The notes below the pieces were generated by a model. It ran no database searches. It was not told the DNA's origin and saw only the letters and a program-made list of their open reading frames with translations. The position numbers and the translations under genes were made by a program. A stretch of 64,000 bases of DNA from Texcoconibacillus texcoconensis (lineage in GTDB: Bacteria > Bacillota > Bacilli > Bacillales > Salisediminibacteriaceae), in NCBI RefSeq assembly GCF_014202575.1, contig NZ_JACHHB010000006.1:62001-126000 (forward strand), read 5' to 3'. Shown in pieces: positions 33,434 through 44,572 of the stretch (positions are counted from its first letter, which is position 1; every line of letters begins with the position of its first letter).

Positions 33434-34924
33434 ATGGAATTGAACCGAAAAATTTTCGCAGTCATCGTTGCTGTTTCAATTCTTGTCGGTGCTGGTGGAA
33501 TGTATATGGGCTTGCAGGTGGCTGCTGGAGACAACGCCTTGCCAGTTATGGAACAAACCAAAGATGCTGATGATGAAACGACGTTCGAACAAGCGCTTCT
33601 TGAATCTACAAATGCAGATTCATTACAAAACATTGATAAAGCTTTTGACATGATTCGAGGACAATATTTTGAAGAAGTCGATGAACAAGCCTTGATTGAT
33701 GGGGCGATTTCTGGAATGGTTGAGACATTGGATGATCCATATTCTGACTTTATGGATGAAGATACAGCACAGCAATTTATGCAGTCATTAGACTCTCACT
33801 TTCAAGGAATTGGTGCAGAGGTGTCGATGATGGATGGTTATGTGACGATTATGTCACCATTTCGTGATTCACCTGCAGAAGACGCGGGATTGAGACCGAA
33901 CGATCGAATTTTAAAGATTGATGGTGAATCGGTTGAAGGTTTATCGTTGCATGATGCGGTCTTACAAATTCGTGGCGAAAAAGGTTCGACAGTGACACTA
34001 ACGATTGACCGTCCAGGCGTCTCTGGTGAAATGGAATATGATGTCGTGAGAGACGAGATACCGATTGAAACCGTTCATAGCGAGGTCATTAGAGAAGAAG
34101 GGAAAACGATCGGTAAATTAGAATTGACCTCTTTTTCAGAGAACACTGCGGAGGACTTTGGGGATCGCTTACAACAATTAGAAAGTGAAGGTATTGACGG
34201 CTTGATTATTGATGTTCGCGGGAATCCCGGGGGTTACTTACAAAGTGTTGAAGACATTGGTGATATGATTATCCCTGGCGGGGAAACGATTGTACAAATC
34301 GCTGACCGTGAAGGTGGCGTTATTCAAGAAGTCTCTGAGCTTGAAGAAGAAAAAACATATCCAATCGTGACTGTTATTGATGAAGGAAGTGCTTCCGCAT
34401 CTGAAATTTTAGCTGCAGCTTTAAAAGAGGCAGGTGGTCAAGAAGTTGTCGGGAAACCTTCATTTGGAAAAGGAACTGTTCAGCAGGCATTGCAACTTGG
34501 CGATGGTAGTGAATTGAAGTTATCAGTGTTTAAATGGTTAACTTCAGATGGCAACTTCATTAATGAAGTTGGTGTTGAGCCAACAGTGGAGGCTCAACAA
34601 CCTGAATTCTTTTATTTATCGCCTTTAGCACTTAATGAAGATGAGCAGCTTGAATTTGATATGAATGATGAAAAAGTAGAAACAGCCCAGTTAATGCTTG
34701 AAGCGACTGGTTATGATCCAGGGCGAACCGATGGATACTTTAATGAAGAGACAGAAGCAGCTGTGCGAAGTTTTCAAGAAGATGAAGGTCTAGAAGTTAA
34801 CGGGGTTATTGGTGAAAAAACGGCGGCACAATTGCACGATTTAATCATTGAAGCTATTCAAGACCCAGCTCACGATAAGCAGATGAAAACAGCTGTTGAT
34901 GTACTTTTTGATGCGTTAGAATAA
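33434..34924 (+). CDS. ctpB: Carboxy-terminal processing protease CtpB (S41)
   Basis: Exported PDZ protease; B. subtilis CtpB cleaves SpoIVFA during sporulation. 496 aa: N-terminal membrane anchor about 8-28, PDZ about 110-190 (DGYVTIMSPFRDSPAEDAGL), S41 core with the catalytic Ser321 in GSASASEI and Lys346 in FGKGTVQ (25 apart, as in B. subtilis), and a C-terminal peptidoglycan-binding domain about 415-480 (LMLEATGYDPGRTDGYFNEE). GAGGTG precedes the ATG. Followed by its own terminator and minJ. Confidence 0.95.
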   Translation: MELNRKIFAVIVAVSILVGAGGMYMGLQVAAGDNALPVMEQTKDADDETTFEQALLESTNADSLQNIDKAFDMIRGQYFEEVDEQALIDGAISGMVETLDDPYSDFMDEDTAQQFMQSLDSHFQGIGAEVSMMDGYVTIMSPFRDSPAEDAGLRPNDRILKIDGESVEGLSLHDAVLQIRGEKGSTVTLTIDRPGVSGEMEYDVVRDEIPIETVHSEVIREEGKTIGKLELTSFSENTAEDFGDRLQQLESEGIDGLIIDVRGNPGGYLQSVEDIGDMIIPGGETIVQIADREGGVIQEVSELEEEKTYPIVTVIDEGSASASEILAAALKEAGGQEVVGKPSFGKGTVQQALQLGDGSELKLSVFKWLTSDGNFINEVGVEPTVEAQQPEFFYLSPLALNEDEQLEFDMNDEKVETAQLMLEATGYDPGRTDGYFNEETEAAVRSFQEDEGLEVNGVIGEKTAAQLHDLIIEAIQDPAHDKQMKTAVDVLFDALE

Positions 34925-34944
34925 AATTGATACTTTGTGATAAG

Positions 34945-34984
34945 GCGAGGCTGACTTTAAAGCGGATAAGTCTGCCTCGCTTTT
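34945..34984 (+). terminator. Terminator of ctpB
   Basis: GCGAGGCTGACTT pairs with AAGTCTGCCTCGC with one T-T mismatch, followed by TTTT. Confidence 0.85.
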
Positions 34985-35083
34985 CACTTTTACATGATCA
35001 AATAAAGGATTTTTTCGTTCAAAAGAGAAGGAGTTAAAGAGCACATATGAAGCGCTAAGGATAATGAAGAGGAGGGGGCGTCA

Positions 35084-36304
35084 TTGATAGGAGAAATTAT
35101 ATGGGAAATGGTATTAGCAATAGGTCGTTTTTTTATAAATCCGCTTTTATACATATTTATAGCATTTTCAATTTATATCGGTGTTCAAAGAGTCAAAAAT
35201 GAGCGCAAGCATTTTCATATAAGGGTTTACGATGTTGTTGATGACCTCATTTCACCATTAAGCCGTGCATTGTTGGTGGGAGTGTTCGCTTCTTTCTTAT
35301 TTATCACGATCGGTGTCGTTGTTCCAACTGGACTCCTTGCTCTATTTGCACTTTTATCTGTTTTTACGATCTTTTTGTTTCCATTTCGATGGACAAGCTT
35401 CTCTGCTATTGCAAGTTTGTCAATGTTTGTCATTCTTTTACAACCATCTGTCCCGATTGATTGGGCTTTCTTGAATACATGGTTGAATGATTTACGCTCG
35501 GTGGATTTATCAATGTTGGCCATTTTTATTGCGGTTCTTTCTCTTGTTGAAACATACTTGATTACTACTGATGGGAGTAAACGTCCATCTCCGCGTCTAC
35601 AGAAAGGGACACGAGGAAAACCAATTGGTTTGCTCACATTGAAACAGCTTTGGATTGTTCCGTTGGTTACTTTTTGGCCTGTAGGTTCTTTGGAACTGCC
35701 ATCTTGGTGGCCAACGATCTATGCAGATGGATCACAATGGGGATTGGTGCTTTTCCCTGTAACTCTTTCGTATCACCATGATTTAATGAGTCAACGTCCT
35801 GAAGAGGCTACCGGTCAGTTCGGAAAAAGATCCAGCTTGGTGGTGCTTCTCGTTACCTTTAGCGCAGTGATGGCCCTATTTTATCCAGTTTTTGCGGTAG
35901 TTACTGCTGTGCTTGCTTTATTTGGACGCGAATTTTTATTTGTTTTGGAAAAAATGAAAGAAACAAAAGGTTCTCCCATCTATACACTGCGTGAACGTGG
36001 GTTGGTCGTTGTCGGCGTCCTTCCTCAATCTCCAGCTGAAAAAATGAACATTCAAGTAGCAGAGTTGATCACGAATGTGAATGGGGTCGAAGTGAAAACT
36101 GAACGCGAATTTTATGAAGCACTACAGACAAATTCAGCGTATTGTAAACTTCAAGTCGTAGATGGTCGTGGGGAAGTTCGTTTTGCGCAAACGGCCATTT
36201 ATGATGGTGAACATCATCAAATAGGTTTACTGTTTATTACAGATGAAAGTCAAAAAAGTAAAGAAAGCCTGCCAACTTCAAATGAAACGACGATGATGTC
36301 GTAA
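35084..36304 (+). CDS. minJ: Division-site topology protein MinJ (membrane PDZ protein)
   Basis: In B. subtilis MinJ bridges DivIVA and MinD to place the division inhibitor at poles and septa. 406 aa: seven or so membrane helices through about 310 (NPLLYIFIAFSIYIG, LLVGVFASFLFITIGVVVPT, LALFALLSVFTIFLFPF, and VVLLVTFSAVMALFYPVFAV) and a C-terminal PDZ domain about 315-395 (RGLVVVGVLPQSPAEKMNIQ). Start is TTG 35084 with GAGGAGGGG upstream. Position after ctpB matches B. subtilis (yvjD). Confidence 0.92.
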   Translation: MIGEIIWEMVLAIGRFFINPLLYIFIAFSIYIGVQRVKNERKHFHIRVYDVVDDLISPLSRALLVGVFASFLFITIGVVVPTGLLALFALLSVFTIFLFPFRWTSFSAIASLSMFVILLQPSVPIDWAFLNTWLNDLRSVDLSMLAIFIAVLSLVETYLITTDGSKRPSPRLQKGTRGKPIGLLTLKQLWIVPLVTFWPVGSLELPSWWPTIYADGSQWGLVLFPVTLSYHHDLMSQRPEEATGQFGKRSSLVVLLVTFSAVMALFYPVFAVVTAVLALFGREFLFVLEKMKETKGSPIYTLRERGLVVVGVLPQSPAEKMNIQVAELITNVNGVEVKTEREFYEALQTNSAYCKLQVVDGRGEVRFAQTAIYDGEHHQIGLLFITDESQKSKESLPTSNETTMMS

Positions 36305-36312
36305 ATGATCAA

Positions 36313-36340
36313 AAGAGAGGAGAGATCCTCTCTTTTCTTT
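36313..36340 (+). terminator. Terminator of minJ
   Basis: Perfect nine-bp stem AAGAGAGGA, loop GAGA, followed by TTCTTTAT. Confidence 0.8.
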
Positions 36341-36381
36341 ATAGGGTATTTGGATAGGCTGCGGTTTGGGCAGACCTGAAA

Positions 36382-36396
36382 AGAATGCACGTTCGT
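36382..36396. promoter_or_regulatory. LexA (DinR) box upstream of uvrB
   Basis: AGAATGCACGTTCGT fits the Bacillus SOS box GAAC, four bases, GTTC with one mismatch (GAAT). It lies just upstream of the -35 position of the extended -10 promoter. Confidence 0.65.
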
Positions 36397-36421
36397 ATTT
36401 TGTGGATTGTGGTTTAACGTA

Positions 36422-36430
36422 TGGTATAAT
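36422..36430 (+). promoter_or_regulatory. Extended -10 promoter of uvrBA
   Basis: TG, one base, TATAAT at 36425-36430; the best -35 is TTGTGG at 36400-36405 with a long 19-base spacer. Start near 36437. Confidence 0.65.
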
Positions 36431-36515
36431 GTGAACGATAGTGATGGACGAAAATTCGCTTATGTGAACTGAATCATAGCGTTAACATGTTCTCTTTTCA
36501 GGAAGGAGGAGTAAC

Positions 36516-38510
36516 GTGAACGAGATAGAGAAAACGTTTGAGTTACAATCAAAATATGATCCACAAGGTGATCAACCCCAAGCAATAAGTGAACTTGTCG
36601 AAGGGATTAAGGGAAATAAAACACACCAAACTTTACTCGGAGCCACAGGTACAGGAAAAACGTTTACGATTTCAAATGTTATCAAAGAAGTCAATAAACC
36701 TACACTAGTTATCGCTCATAACAAAACACTCGCAGGACAGCTTTACAGTGAGTTTAAAGAGTTCTTTCCAAACAACGCTGTCGAATATTTTGTCAGCTAC
36801 TATGACTACTATCAACCAGAAGCTTATATTCCACAATCGGATACATATATCGAAAAAGATGCCAGTATTAATGATGAAATTGATAAACTACGTCACTCAG
36901 CTACAAGTGCCTTATTTGAACGCCGTGATGTGATTATTGTAGCGAGTGTTTCGTGTATTTACGGTTTAGGTTCTCCAGAAGAGTACCGGGATCTCGTTGT
37001 ATCTTTACGTACAGACATGGAAAAAGATCGCGATGAGTTGTTGAGAGATTTAGTCGATATTCAATACGAGCGTAATGATATTAACTTTACACGCGGAACG
37101 TTTCGGGTTCGTGGTGATGTTGTTGAAGTGTTTCCTGCTTCCCGAGACGAACATTGCATCCGAGTCGAATTTTTTGGTGATGAAATTGATCGTATGACAG
37201 AAGTCGATGCATTGACAGGAGAGGTGCTAGGGGAGCGTGAGCATGTAGCGATCTTTCCAGCTTCTCACTTCGTTACACGCGAAGAAAAAATGAAGCGTGC
37301 GATCGTCAACATTGAAAAAGAACTTGAGGAACGTCTAGCTGAGCTAAACGAGCAAGGGAAGCTTCTTGAAGCGCAACGACTTGAGCAACGGACACGCTAT
37401 GATATTGAAATGATGCAAGAAATGGGCTTTTGTTCAGGGATTGAAAACTATTCTCGTCATTTAACGTTTCGTGAGGCAGGGGCTACACCTTACACGTTAT
37501 TGGACTTCTTTCCTGATGATTCGCTGATCGTCGTCGATGAGTCACATGTGACATTACCACAAGTTCGAGGCATGTTTAACGGGGACCAAGCACGTAAACA
37601 AGTGCTCGTTGACCATGGCTTTCGACTTCCGTCAGCTAAGGATAATCGCCCACTTCGATTTGAGGAATTTGAAAAGCATATCAATCAAGCGATTTACGTT
37701 TCTGCGACACCTGGACCTTATGAAATGGAAAAGTGTCCGGAAGTCGTTGAACAAATTATTAGGCCGACGGGTCTCTTAGATCCAACGATAGACGTTCGTC
37801 CGATCGAAGGACAAATCGATGACCTCATCGAAGAGATACGCCTTAGAAGTGAACGGAATGAAAGAGTACTCGTGACGACGTTAACGAAAAAAATGTCGGA
37901 AGATCTTACGAATTATTTGAAAGAAGTCGGTATTCGCGTGAAATATTTACACTCGGATATTAAAACACTTGAACGTATTCAAATCATTCGAGATTTGCGG
38001 CTCGGTGAGTTTGATGTTCTCGTTGGAATCAACCTGCTTCGTGAAGGACTAGATATACCTGAAGTGTCCCTTGTCACAATTCTAGATGCAGATAAAGAAG
38101 GGTTCCTGCGAGCTGAACGTTCACTCATTCAAACGATGGGGCGCGCAGCACGAAATGCGAATGGACACGTGATTATGTACGCGGATAAAATCACAGATTC
38201 AATGAATGTGGCGATTGAAGAAACGAAACGCCGTCGCTCGATTCAAAAAGAACACAATGAAAAACACGGCATTACACCCCAAACGATCCAAAAAGCGGTT
38301 CCTCAACTCATTCAAGCGACATATGCAGCAGAGGAAGGCGAGACCTATGAAGCTACTGATGTATTTGAAGCACCGAAAATGAGTAAACAAGAACGAGAAA
38401 AAGTCATTGAGAGAATGGAAACAGAAATGAAGCAAGCTGCGAAAGAATTAAACTTTGAGCGGGCAGCTGAATTGCGCGATATTATTAATGAATTAAAGGC
38501 GGAAGGATGA
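36516..38510 (+). CDS. uvrB: Excinuclease ABC subunit B
   Basis: Damage-verifying helicase of nucleotide excision repair. 664 aa. Walker A GATGTGKT near 42, the damage-probing beta-hairpin ([20 protein letters not shown]), DESH Walker B, RPTGLLDP and the C-terminal UVR motif ([12 protein letters not shown]) that binds UvrC. GTG 36516 has GGAAGGAGGAG seven bases upstream. Nine bases separate it from uvrA, so they form one SOS-type operon; B. subtilis uvrB is likewise DinR/LexA-controlled. Confidence 0.97.
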   Translation: MNEIEKTFELQSKYDPQGDQPQAISELVEGIKGNKTHQTLLGATGTGKTFTISNVIKEVNKPTLVIAHNKTLAGQLYSEFKEFFPNNAVEYFVSYYDYYQPEAYIPQSDTYIEKDASINDEIDKLRHSATSALFERRDVIIVASVSCIYGLGSPEEYRDLVVSLRTDMEKDRDELLRDLVDIQYERNDINFTRGTFRVRGDVVEVFPASRDEHCIRVEFFGDEIDRMTEVDALTGEVLGEREHVAIFPASHFVTREEKMKRAIVNIEKELEERLAELNEQGKLLEAQRLEQRTRYDIEMMQEMGFCSGIENYSRHLTFREAGATPYTLLDFFPDDSLIVVDESHVTLPQVRGMFNGDQARKQVLVDHGFRLPSAKDNRPLRFEEFEKHINQAIYVSATPGPYEMEKCPEVVEQIIRPTGLLDPTIDVRPIEGQIDDLIEEIRLRSERNERVLVTTLTKKMSEDLTNYLKEVGIRVKYLHSDIKTLERIQIIRDLRLGEFDVLVGINLLREGLDIPEVSLVTILDADKEGFLRAERSLIQTMGRAARNANGHVIMYADKITDSMNVAIEETKRRRSIQKEHNEKHGITPQTIQKAVPQLIQATYAAEEGETYEATDVFEAPKMSKQEREKVIERMETEMKQAAKELNFERAAELRDIINELKAEG

Positions 38511-38519
38511 CGGTTAACT

Positions 38520-41402
38520 ATGGCTTTGGAAAACATCGTTGTCAAAGGCGCGCGTTCACATAACTTAAAAGATGTGGATGTGACAATTCCTCGTGATAAA
38601 CTCGTCGTATTTACTGGATTATCAGGATCTGGTAAATCGACACTTGCTTTCGATACGATTTATGCAGAAGGACAACGTCGCTATGTTGAGTCTTTATCGG
38701 CTTATGCGCGACAGTTTCTCGGACAAATGGATAAACCTGATGTTGATGCGATCGAAGGTTTGTCACCAGCGATTTCAATTGATCAAAAAACAACAAGTCG
38801 TAACCCACGCTCGACAGTCGGAACAGTCACAGAAATTTATGATTATTTGCGATTGTTATTTGCGCGAGTCGGCCACCCAACTTGTCCGAAACACGGGGTG
38901 GAGATTTCGTCACAAACGGTTCAACAAATGGTGGACCGCATTTTAACTTATCCAGAACGAACAAAATGTCAAATTCTCGCACCTGTTGTGTCTGGACGTA
39001 AAGGTGAGCATGTAAAAATTCTTGAGGATATAAAAAAACAAGGGTATGTACGCGTTCGTATTGATGGGGAAATGCGTGAAGCAACCGAGGAAATGAATTT
39101 AGAAAAAAATAAGAAGCACGACATAGAAATTGTTGTAGACCGCCTTGTCGTCAAAGAAGGTGTAGAAACACGACTAGCTGATTCACTGGAAACGGCGCTT
39201 AGCGTGGCAGATGGGCGTGTGATGGTCGATATTATTGATGGAGAAGAATTGTTGTTTAGTCAACACCACGCATGTCCGCATTGCGGTTTCTCGATTGGTG
39301 ACTTAGAACCGCGCTTGTTTTCATTCAATAGCCCATTCGGAGCGTGTTCATCTTGTGATGGTTTAGGGAGCAAGTTGGAAGTGGATAAAGAGCTCGTCAT
39401 CCCTGATCCACGCAGAACGTTAAATGAACATGCAATTGCTGCATGGGAACCGACAAGTTCACAATACTATCCACAGTTATTACAAAGTGTGTGCGCGCAC
39501 TATGATATACCGATGGATGTTCCTGTTGAACAATTAACAGATGAACAGCTCGAATGGATATTATACGGCAGTGGAGCGGAGAAACTTTATTTTCGCTATG
39601 AAAATGAATCGGGTCAAGTCCGTGAACGTGAAATTTATTTTGAAGGGGTTATGAATAACATTTCGCGCCGTTATCATGAAACAAGTTCTGATTACATTCG
39701 TGAACAAATGGAAAGTTACATGGTACAAAAACCGTGTCCAAAATGTCGAGGTAACCGACTTCAAGAAGGTAGTTTAGCTGTATTGATTGCTGGGAAACAT
39801 ATCGGCGAAGTGACGGATATGTCGATTAAAGAAGCCAAGGCCTTCTTTGAACAGTTAACCCTCAATGAAAAAGAAATGACAATCGCTCGTATGATATTAC
39901 GAGAAATTGAGGAGCGCCTTGAATTTCTCATAAATGTTGGGTTGGAGTATTTAACCCTTTCTCGTTCTGCTGGTACGCTCTCAGGTGGAGAAGCGCAACG
40001 AATTCGTCTTGCCACGCAAATTGGGTCTTCGCTCATGGGTGTTTTGTACATTTTAGATGAACCATCTATTGGTCTTCATCAACGGGATAACCACCGTCTT
40101 ATTCAAACGCTTGAAAAGATGCGTGATTTAGGGAACACCTTGATCGTTGTGGAGCATGATGAAGATACGATGCTCGCTGCTGATTATATCGTTGACATTG
40201 GACCAGGTGCAGGAGCGCATGGTGGAGAAATATCGGCGATAGGTACACCTGAAGATATTCAAAAGAGTGATTCGTCATTAACAGGTGACTATTTAGCCGG
40301 TCGAAAGTTTATTCCTCTACCGATTGAACGTCGTCCTGTGACCGATAGGAAAATTACGATTAAAGGTGCAAAAGAAAACAATTTGCAAAACACGTCAGTT
40401 TCGATCCCATTAGGGGTGTTTAATGCTGTAACTGGCGTGTCAGGATCAGGTAAAAGTACGCTTATTAATGAAATTTTACAAAAATCGTTATCCCAAAAGC
40501 TTCATAAAGCAAAGCAAAAGCCAGGTAAGCATCGAGCGCTAGAAGGTATCGACCATTTGGAAAAAGTCGTCAATATTGACCAGTCTCCAATCGGGCGCAC
40601 ACCGCGTTCTAACCCAGCGACGTACACGGGTGTCTTCGATGATATACGTGATGTATTTGCCATGACAAACGAAGCGAAAGTGCGTGGCTATAAAAAAGGA
40701 CGCTTTAGTTTTAATGTTAAAGGAGGACGGTGCGAAGCATGCCGTGGCGATGGTATCATAAAAATTGAAATGCACTTTCTTCCTGATGTTTACGTACCAT
40801 GTGAAGAATGCGGTGGTAAACGATATAATCGTGAAACATTAGAAGTTTCGTATAAAGGGAAAACGATCGCAGACGTATTAGATATGACTGTGGAAGATGG
40901 TCTTTCATTTTTTGAAAACATTCCTCGGATCAAACGAAAAATTCAAACACTTTTTGATGTCGGTTTAGGGTATATGACATTAGGTCAACCAGCGACAACG
41001 CTCTCTGGAGGTGAAGCGCAACGTGTAAAACTAGCATCTCAATTGAGTCGTAGGTCAAATGGCAAGACTTTATATATTCTTGATGAGCCGACGACAGGCT
41101 TACATGTGTATGATATTGAGCGTTTATTGCACGTCCTACAACGCCTCGTTAAAAATGGCGATACCGTTCTTGTCATTGAACATAACTTGGACGTTATTAA
41201 AACCGCAGATCATATTATTGACCTTGGTCCTGAGGGTGGAGATAAAGGCGGTGAAATTGTCGCTGAAGGAACGCCTGAAAAAGTGTCTGAAATTGAAAGG
41301 TCTCATACTGGGCAGTATTTAAAACCGATACTGGAAAGAGAACGTAAACGTATGGCTGAACGCGTCGATGAAACAGCATCTTATGTGCCGACATCAAGTT
41401 AA
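38520..41402 (+). CDS. uvrA: Excinuclease ABC subunit A
   Basis: Dimeric ABC-type ATPase that finds DNA lesions and loads UvrB. 960 aa, full length. First Walker [10 protein letters not shown] near 32 with [20 protein letters not shown], zinc-binding cysteines ([10 protein letters not shown] with CSSCDG; CPKCRG), signature [12 protein letters not shown]; second Walker A VSGSGKST near 645, a CEACRGDG / CEECGGKRY zinc module and [12 protein letters not shown] with LDEPTTGLH. The ribosome site (GGAAGGA) is within the end of uvrB. Confidence 0.97.
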   Translation: MALENIVVKGARSHNLKDVDVTIPRDKLVVFTGLSGSGKSTLAFDTIYAEGQRRYVESLSAYARQFLGQMDKPDVDAIEGLSPAISIDQKTTSRNPRSTVGTVTEIYDYLRLLFARVGHPTCPKHGVEISSQTVQQMVDRILTYPERTKCQILAPVVSGRKGEHVKILEDIKKQGYVRVRIDGEMREATEEMNLEKNKKHDIEIVVDRLVVKEGVETRLADSLETALSVADGRVMVDIIDGEELLFSQHHACPHCGFSIGDLEPRLFSFNSPFGACSSCDGLGSKLEVDKELVIPDPRRTLNEHAIAAWEPTSSQYYPQLLQSVCAHYDIPMDVPVEQLTDEQLEWILYGSGAEKLYFRYENESGQVREREIYFEGVMNNISRRYHETSSDYIREQMESYMVQKPCPKCRGNRLQEGSLAVLIAGKHIGEVTDMSIKEAKAFFEQLTLNEKEMTIARMILREIEERLEFLINVGLEYLTLSRSAGTLSGGEAQRIRLATQIGSSLMGVLYILDEPSIGLHQRDNHRLIQTLEKMRDLGNTLIVVEHDEDTMLAADYIVDIGPGAGAHGGEISAIGTPEDIQKSDSSLTGDYLAGRKFIPLPIERRPVTDRKITIKGAKENNLQNTSVSIPLGVFNAVTGVSGSGKSTLINEILQKSLSQKLHKAKQKPGKHRALEGIDHLEKVVNIDQSPIGRTPRSNPATYTGVFDDIRDVFAMTNEAKVRGYKKGRFSFNVKGGRCEACRGDGIIKIEMHFLPDVYVPCEECGGKRYNRETLEVSYKGKTIADVLDMTVEDGLSFFENIPRIKRKIQTLFDVGLGYMTLGQPATTLSGGEAQRVKLASQLSRRSNGKTLYILDEPTTGLHVYDIERLLHVLQRLVKNGDTVLVIEHNLDVIKTADHIIDLGPEGGDKGGEIVAEGTPEKVSEIERSHTGQYLKPILERERKRMAERVDETASYVPTSS

Positions 41403-41542
41403 CGCATCGGTTACACTGGCAATGGTCCCAAAGTGTAAGAGACTTTACGTTTTGTCATGAATCGTTAACTCGCTTATTGGTCGAATTTCATAAGAATGTG
41501 TTTTTTTCGGCAATAGGTAGGATGATAAAGGAGGAACGTGTC

Positions 41543-42661
41543 ATGCAAGAGGAACGAAAAATGATTTTAAAGATGATTGAAGACGGGAAAATTAGTACTG
41601 AAGAAGGGGTTCAACTATTAAATGCTTTAAAAGATGGCGGTGACGCTAAAAATGGAGAAGAAGCAGAGTCGGCAAGTTTTGAAAATGGACCCCAGTCTTT
41701 GAGTAAGCAAGTCGATTGGAACGCTGGAGGTGCGCATCGTGGCACCTATAAAGATACTTCTTTGATGCGTCGTTTCGGAGATTTTTTTGAAGACGCTGTT
41801 CAGAAAGTGAAAGATTTTGACCTTGACTTTAATTTTGGTTCCTCTGTCGAAGTCGAACATATTTTTCAACATACCGATGCCTCTGTTGAAAATATGAACA
41901 TCTCTGTTGAAAATGGTGATATCACATTTGAAGCATGGGATGAGCCCGATGTACGTGTAGAGTGTAAAGTAAAAGTTTATAAAGTGAAGGACGCCCAAGA
42001 AGCTCGGCGCTTTTTCCTTGATGAAGCGATCTTTTCTTTGCATGAGGGGGCGCTTCAGTTTCGTTCACCTTCAAAATCCATGAAAGTAAATACTGTTGTT
42101 CGTATCCCGAGAGGAAAACTTCAACAAGTAAAACTTTATGCGTTTAATGGGAAGTTGACTGGGGAAACACTAAGCATGCAAAAATTTGAAGGGCAAACCG
42201 TTAACGGCCGCATTCAATTCGAAAAAATTGACGCAGAAGACGTTCACCTTGAAACGATTCACGGAAGTATTGCCATTGAAGAATTACGTTGTCATCATGC
42301 AGGCGGAAAAACGTTAAATGGGAGCATAGATTTATCTGTCGCATGTGGTGAGGTGGATATTGAGACCCTCAATGGTTCAATCCATTACACGTTAACAGAC
42401 GCTCGTTCTGCTAAAGGTTACTTTAAAACGACGACGGGAAGTGTCACTGTTCACGTACCGAACAGTGTAAAAACCGAGGGTCAATTAAAAACGTACCTTG
42501 GCGGTATTCATTGTGACTTACCGAATTTAACAACAATCGATGAGAAAAAAGATTTTGCTTCCAAGTCGATGGCGTTTTTGTCTAATCGTGATGTAACGCC
42601 TCTATTGTATATTGAAGCGGAAACAAGAACAGGTTCGATTAACGTCAGTAATCAACCATAA
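41543..42661 (+). CDS. yvlB: YvlB-type protein with SHOCT-like helix and DUF4097 adhesin-like domain
   Basis: 372 aa, no signal peptide. N-terminal 30 residues form a short helix hairpin (ERKMILKMIEDGKISTEEGV) typical of regulatory tails in this family; residues about 115-370 are a beta-solenoid-like DUF4097 domain with repeated strands (GDITFEAWDEPDVRVECKVK, GKLTGETLSMQKFEGQTVNG, TLNGSIHYTLTD). In B. subtilis yvlABCD is an envelope-stress operon induced by cell-wall antibiotics and sigma-W-type responses. ATG 41543 follows AAAGGAGGAA. YvlC and YvlD follow at once. Confidence 0.85.
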   Translation: MQEERKMILKMIEDGKISTEEGVQLLNALKDGGDAKNGEEAESASFENGPQSLSKQVDWNAGGAHRGTYKDTSLMRRFGDFFEDAVQKVKDFDLDFNFGSSVEVEHIFQHTDASVENMNISVENGDITFEAWDEPDVRVECKVKVYKVKDAQEARRFFLDEAIFSLHEGALQFRSPSKSMKVNTVVRIPRGKLQQVKLYAFNGKLTGETLSMQKFEGQTVNGRIQFEKIDAEDVHLETIHGSIAIEELRCHHAGGKTLNGSIDLSVACGEVDIETLNGSIHYTLTDARSAKGYFKTTTGSVTVHVPNSVKTEGQLKTYLGGIHCDLPNLTTIDEKKDFASKSMAFLSNRDVTPLLYIEAETRTGSINVSNQP

Positions 42662-42691
42662 CGTGCTTGGCGAGGAAAGGAGGGTGACGCA

Positions 42692-42892
42692 ATGAAGCGA
42701 CTATATCGTACAGAGCATGACCGAAAGATTGGTGGTGTATGCGGAGGGGTTGCGCAATATTTCAATATTGACTCAACGGTTGTTCGAATTCTCTTTCTAT
42801 TATTAATGATCCCGTTTGCCATTTTTCCAGTGGTTATTGCATACGCCGTTGGTGTATTTATCATGCCAAATGAAAGCGATGTTCGCCAATGA
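42692..42892 (+). CDS. yvlC: PspC-domain membrane protein YvlC
   Basis: 66-aa single PspC domain: cytoplasmic RTEHDRKIGGVCGGVAQYFN, then a hydrophobic helix (ILFLLLMIPFAIFPVVIAYA). PspC proteins act in phage-shock-like membrane stress responses. AAAGGAGGGTG precedes the ATG. Its stop overlaps the yvlD start (ATGA), so translation is coupled. Confidence 0.9.
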   Translation: MKRLYRTEHDRKIGGVCGGVAQYFNIDSTVVRILFLLLMIPFAIFPVVIAYAVGVFIMPNESDVRQ

Positions 42893-43239
42893 CAGGTTGG
42901 CTATTACAATTACTTGTCAACAGTGTCATCCTTCTGTTTATCGCCCATTTTTTTACTCGTGTGGACATAGAAAGTTTTGGTGCGGCTTTATTAGCTAGTT
43001 TTATTCTTGCGCTTGTAAATCTGCTTGTTAAGCCGATCCTCGTCGTATTAACGCTCCCGATCACGTTTCTGACCTTAGGTTTATTCATATTTATTATCAA
43101 TGCATTGATGTTACAATTGACCTCGACGCTAATGGGTAGTGAATTTGTCATCGATGGATTTGGAATGGCGATTGTTGCAGCGATCGTCATGGCTCTTCTC
43201 AATACGATGATTCATACGTTGATGTTGAAGCCAAGGTGA
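42889..43239 (+). CDS. yvlD: Holin-4-family membrane protein YvlD
   Basis: 116-aa membrane protein with four hydrophobic helices (LQLLVNSVILLFIAHFF, ALLASFILALVNLLVKPILV, LPITFLTLGLFIFIINALML, MAIVAAIVMALLNTMIH). The family is the superfamily IV phage-holin-like group, here clearly a chromosomal envelope-stress gene and not phage. It starts on the ATGA overlap with yvlC and is followed by a terminator. Confidence 0.88.
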   Translation: MTGWLLQLLVNSVILLFIAHFFTRVDIESFGAALLASFILALVNLLVKPILVVLTLPITFLTLGLFIFIINALMLQLTSTLMGSEFVIDGFGMAIVAAIVMALLNTMIHTLMLKPR

Positions 43240-43258
43240 TCATCGGTAAAGCAAAGGT

Positions 43259-43302
43259 AAACAGCCTGTAACTGGACATTGTTCGGTTGCAGGCTGTTTT
43301 TG
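43259..43302 (+). terminator. Terminator of yvlBCD
   Basis: AACAGCCTGTAAC pairs with GTTGCAGGCTGTT with one T-opposite-G step and an unpaired 13-base loop, followed by TTTGTT. Confidence 0.8.
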
Positions 43303-43508
43303 TTGACAAACATTTACAAACAGTTTTGGCGTAAAATATGTGAAACAAATGTGATATGTTCACGGCTTAACGGGAATCATGGTAAAATAAATAAGTTATA
43401 ATAAAATCTTGTCAAACATTTACTACGATTTATGTGGTTGTTTAAGAACAAACGCACAAGTACGAATGTGTTTGAATAAGTGCTCGTAATTGATAAGGAG
43501 GAACAACA

Positions 43509-44447
43509 ATGCCCAAAGTGACAGCACAACATCTCATGGAACAGTTTCATTTAGAGCTCGTCAACCAAGATGATGATATTAACTATCGTCCAATTACGAC
43601 AAGTGATATATCAAGGCCAGGAATTGAAATGGCTGGATATTTTACTTATTATCCAGCGAAAAGGTTGCAACTTCTCGGCAAAACCGAATTGACGTTTTTT
43701 TCGGAACTGTCAGAAGATGAAAAAGACGATCGGATGCAGCGCCTCTGTACATATGATACACCAGGCATCATTATATCTCGTAACTTAGAAGTACCTGAAC
43801 AATTAATGCAAGCTGCTCGCGATGTAGGTGTACCGATCCTTCGAGCTGACTTATCGACGACGCGCTTAAGTAGTCAGTTAACGACTTACTTAGAAAGTAA
43901 ACTAGCACCGATGACAGCGATTCACGGGGTGTTAATCGATATTTATGGAATTGGTGTGTTAATTACAGGTTCTAGTGGCGTAGGGAAAAGTGAAACGGCT
44001 TTAGACCTTGTTCGCCGCGGCCACCGTCTCGTTGCTGATGATTCTGTCGAAATCCATCAAGAACATGATAATATGCTCATTGGAAAATCACCTGAGTTAA
44101 TTAGACACTTGCTTGAAATTAGAGGTCTCGGTATCATTAATGTTATGACCCTTTTTGGTGCCGGTTCTGTTCGTAACTTTAAACGAATAGGGCTTGCGAT
44201 TCACTTAGAATTGTGGGATGAAAATAAAACGTACGATCGTCTCGGTTTGACGGAAGATGAGATGAAAATTTTCGATACACAAGTACCTAAAATGACCGTT
44301 CCTGTAAGACCAGGAAGGAACTTAGCGGTCATTATTGAAGTTGCTGCGATGAATTTCCGCTTAAAGCGAATGGGCATTAATGCTGCGCAACAGTTCTCGG
44401 ATCGTCTCACGGATGTGATTGAAGAAGGCGATCAAGACGAATTTTAA
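43509..44447 (+). CDS. hprK: HPr kinase/phosphorylase
   Basis: Bifunctional enzyme that phosphorylates Ser46 of HPr and Crh in response to glycolytic intermediates and removes it when they fall; it thereby controls CcpA-dependent catabolite repression. 312 aa: variable N-terminal domain to about 130, Walker A GSSGVGKS near 154, the VADDSVEI segment and the signature [29 protein letters not shown] precedes the ATG. First gene of hprK-lgt-yvoD-ppaX-yvoF. Its target Crh is encoded at 61.6 kb. Confidence 0.96.
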   Translation: MPKVTAQHLMEQFHLELVNQDDDINYRPITTSDISRPGIEMAGYFTYYPAKRLQLLGKTELTFFSELSEDEKDDRMQRLCTYDTPGIIISRNLEVPEQLMQAARDVGVPILRADLSTTRLSSQLTTYLESKLAPMTAIHGVLIDIYGIGVLITGSSGVGKSETALDLVRRGHRLVADDSVEIHQEHDNMLIGKSPELIRHLLEIRGLGIINVMTLFGAGSVRNFKRIGLAIHLELWDENKTYDRLGLTEDEMKIFDTQVPKMTVPVRPGRNLAVIIEVAAMNFRLKRMGINAAQQFSDRLTDVIEEGDQDEF

Positions 44448-44572
44448 TTGATTTTTCTCAATGAAATCTTCACAAAGGTATGAGACGATGAACGGTAACT
44501 GCGCTTTGCACAGGTTTTAGCTTGTATCGAAAATCATGAAAAGCGCGAATTGAATAGAGAGAGGTGGAAACA

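Noticed and set aside
42889-43239. Phage holin as a prophage sign
   Set aside because: Although holin-like, the gene is the conserved chromosomal yvlD in its usual operon, with no other phage genes.
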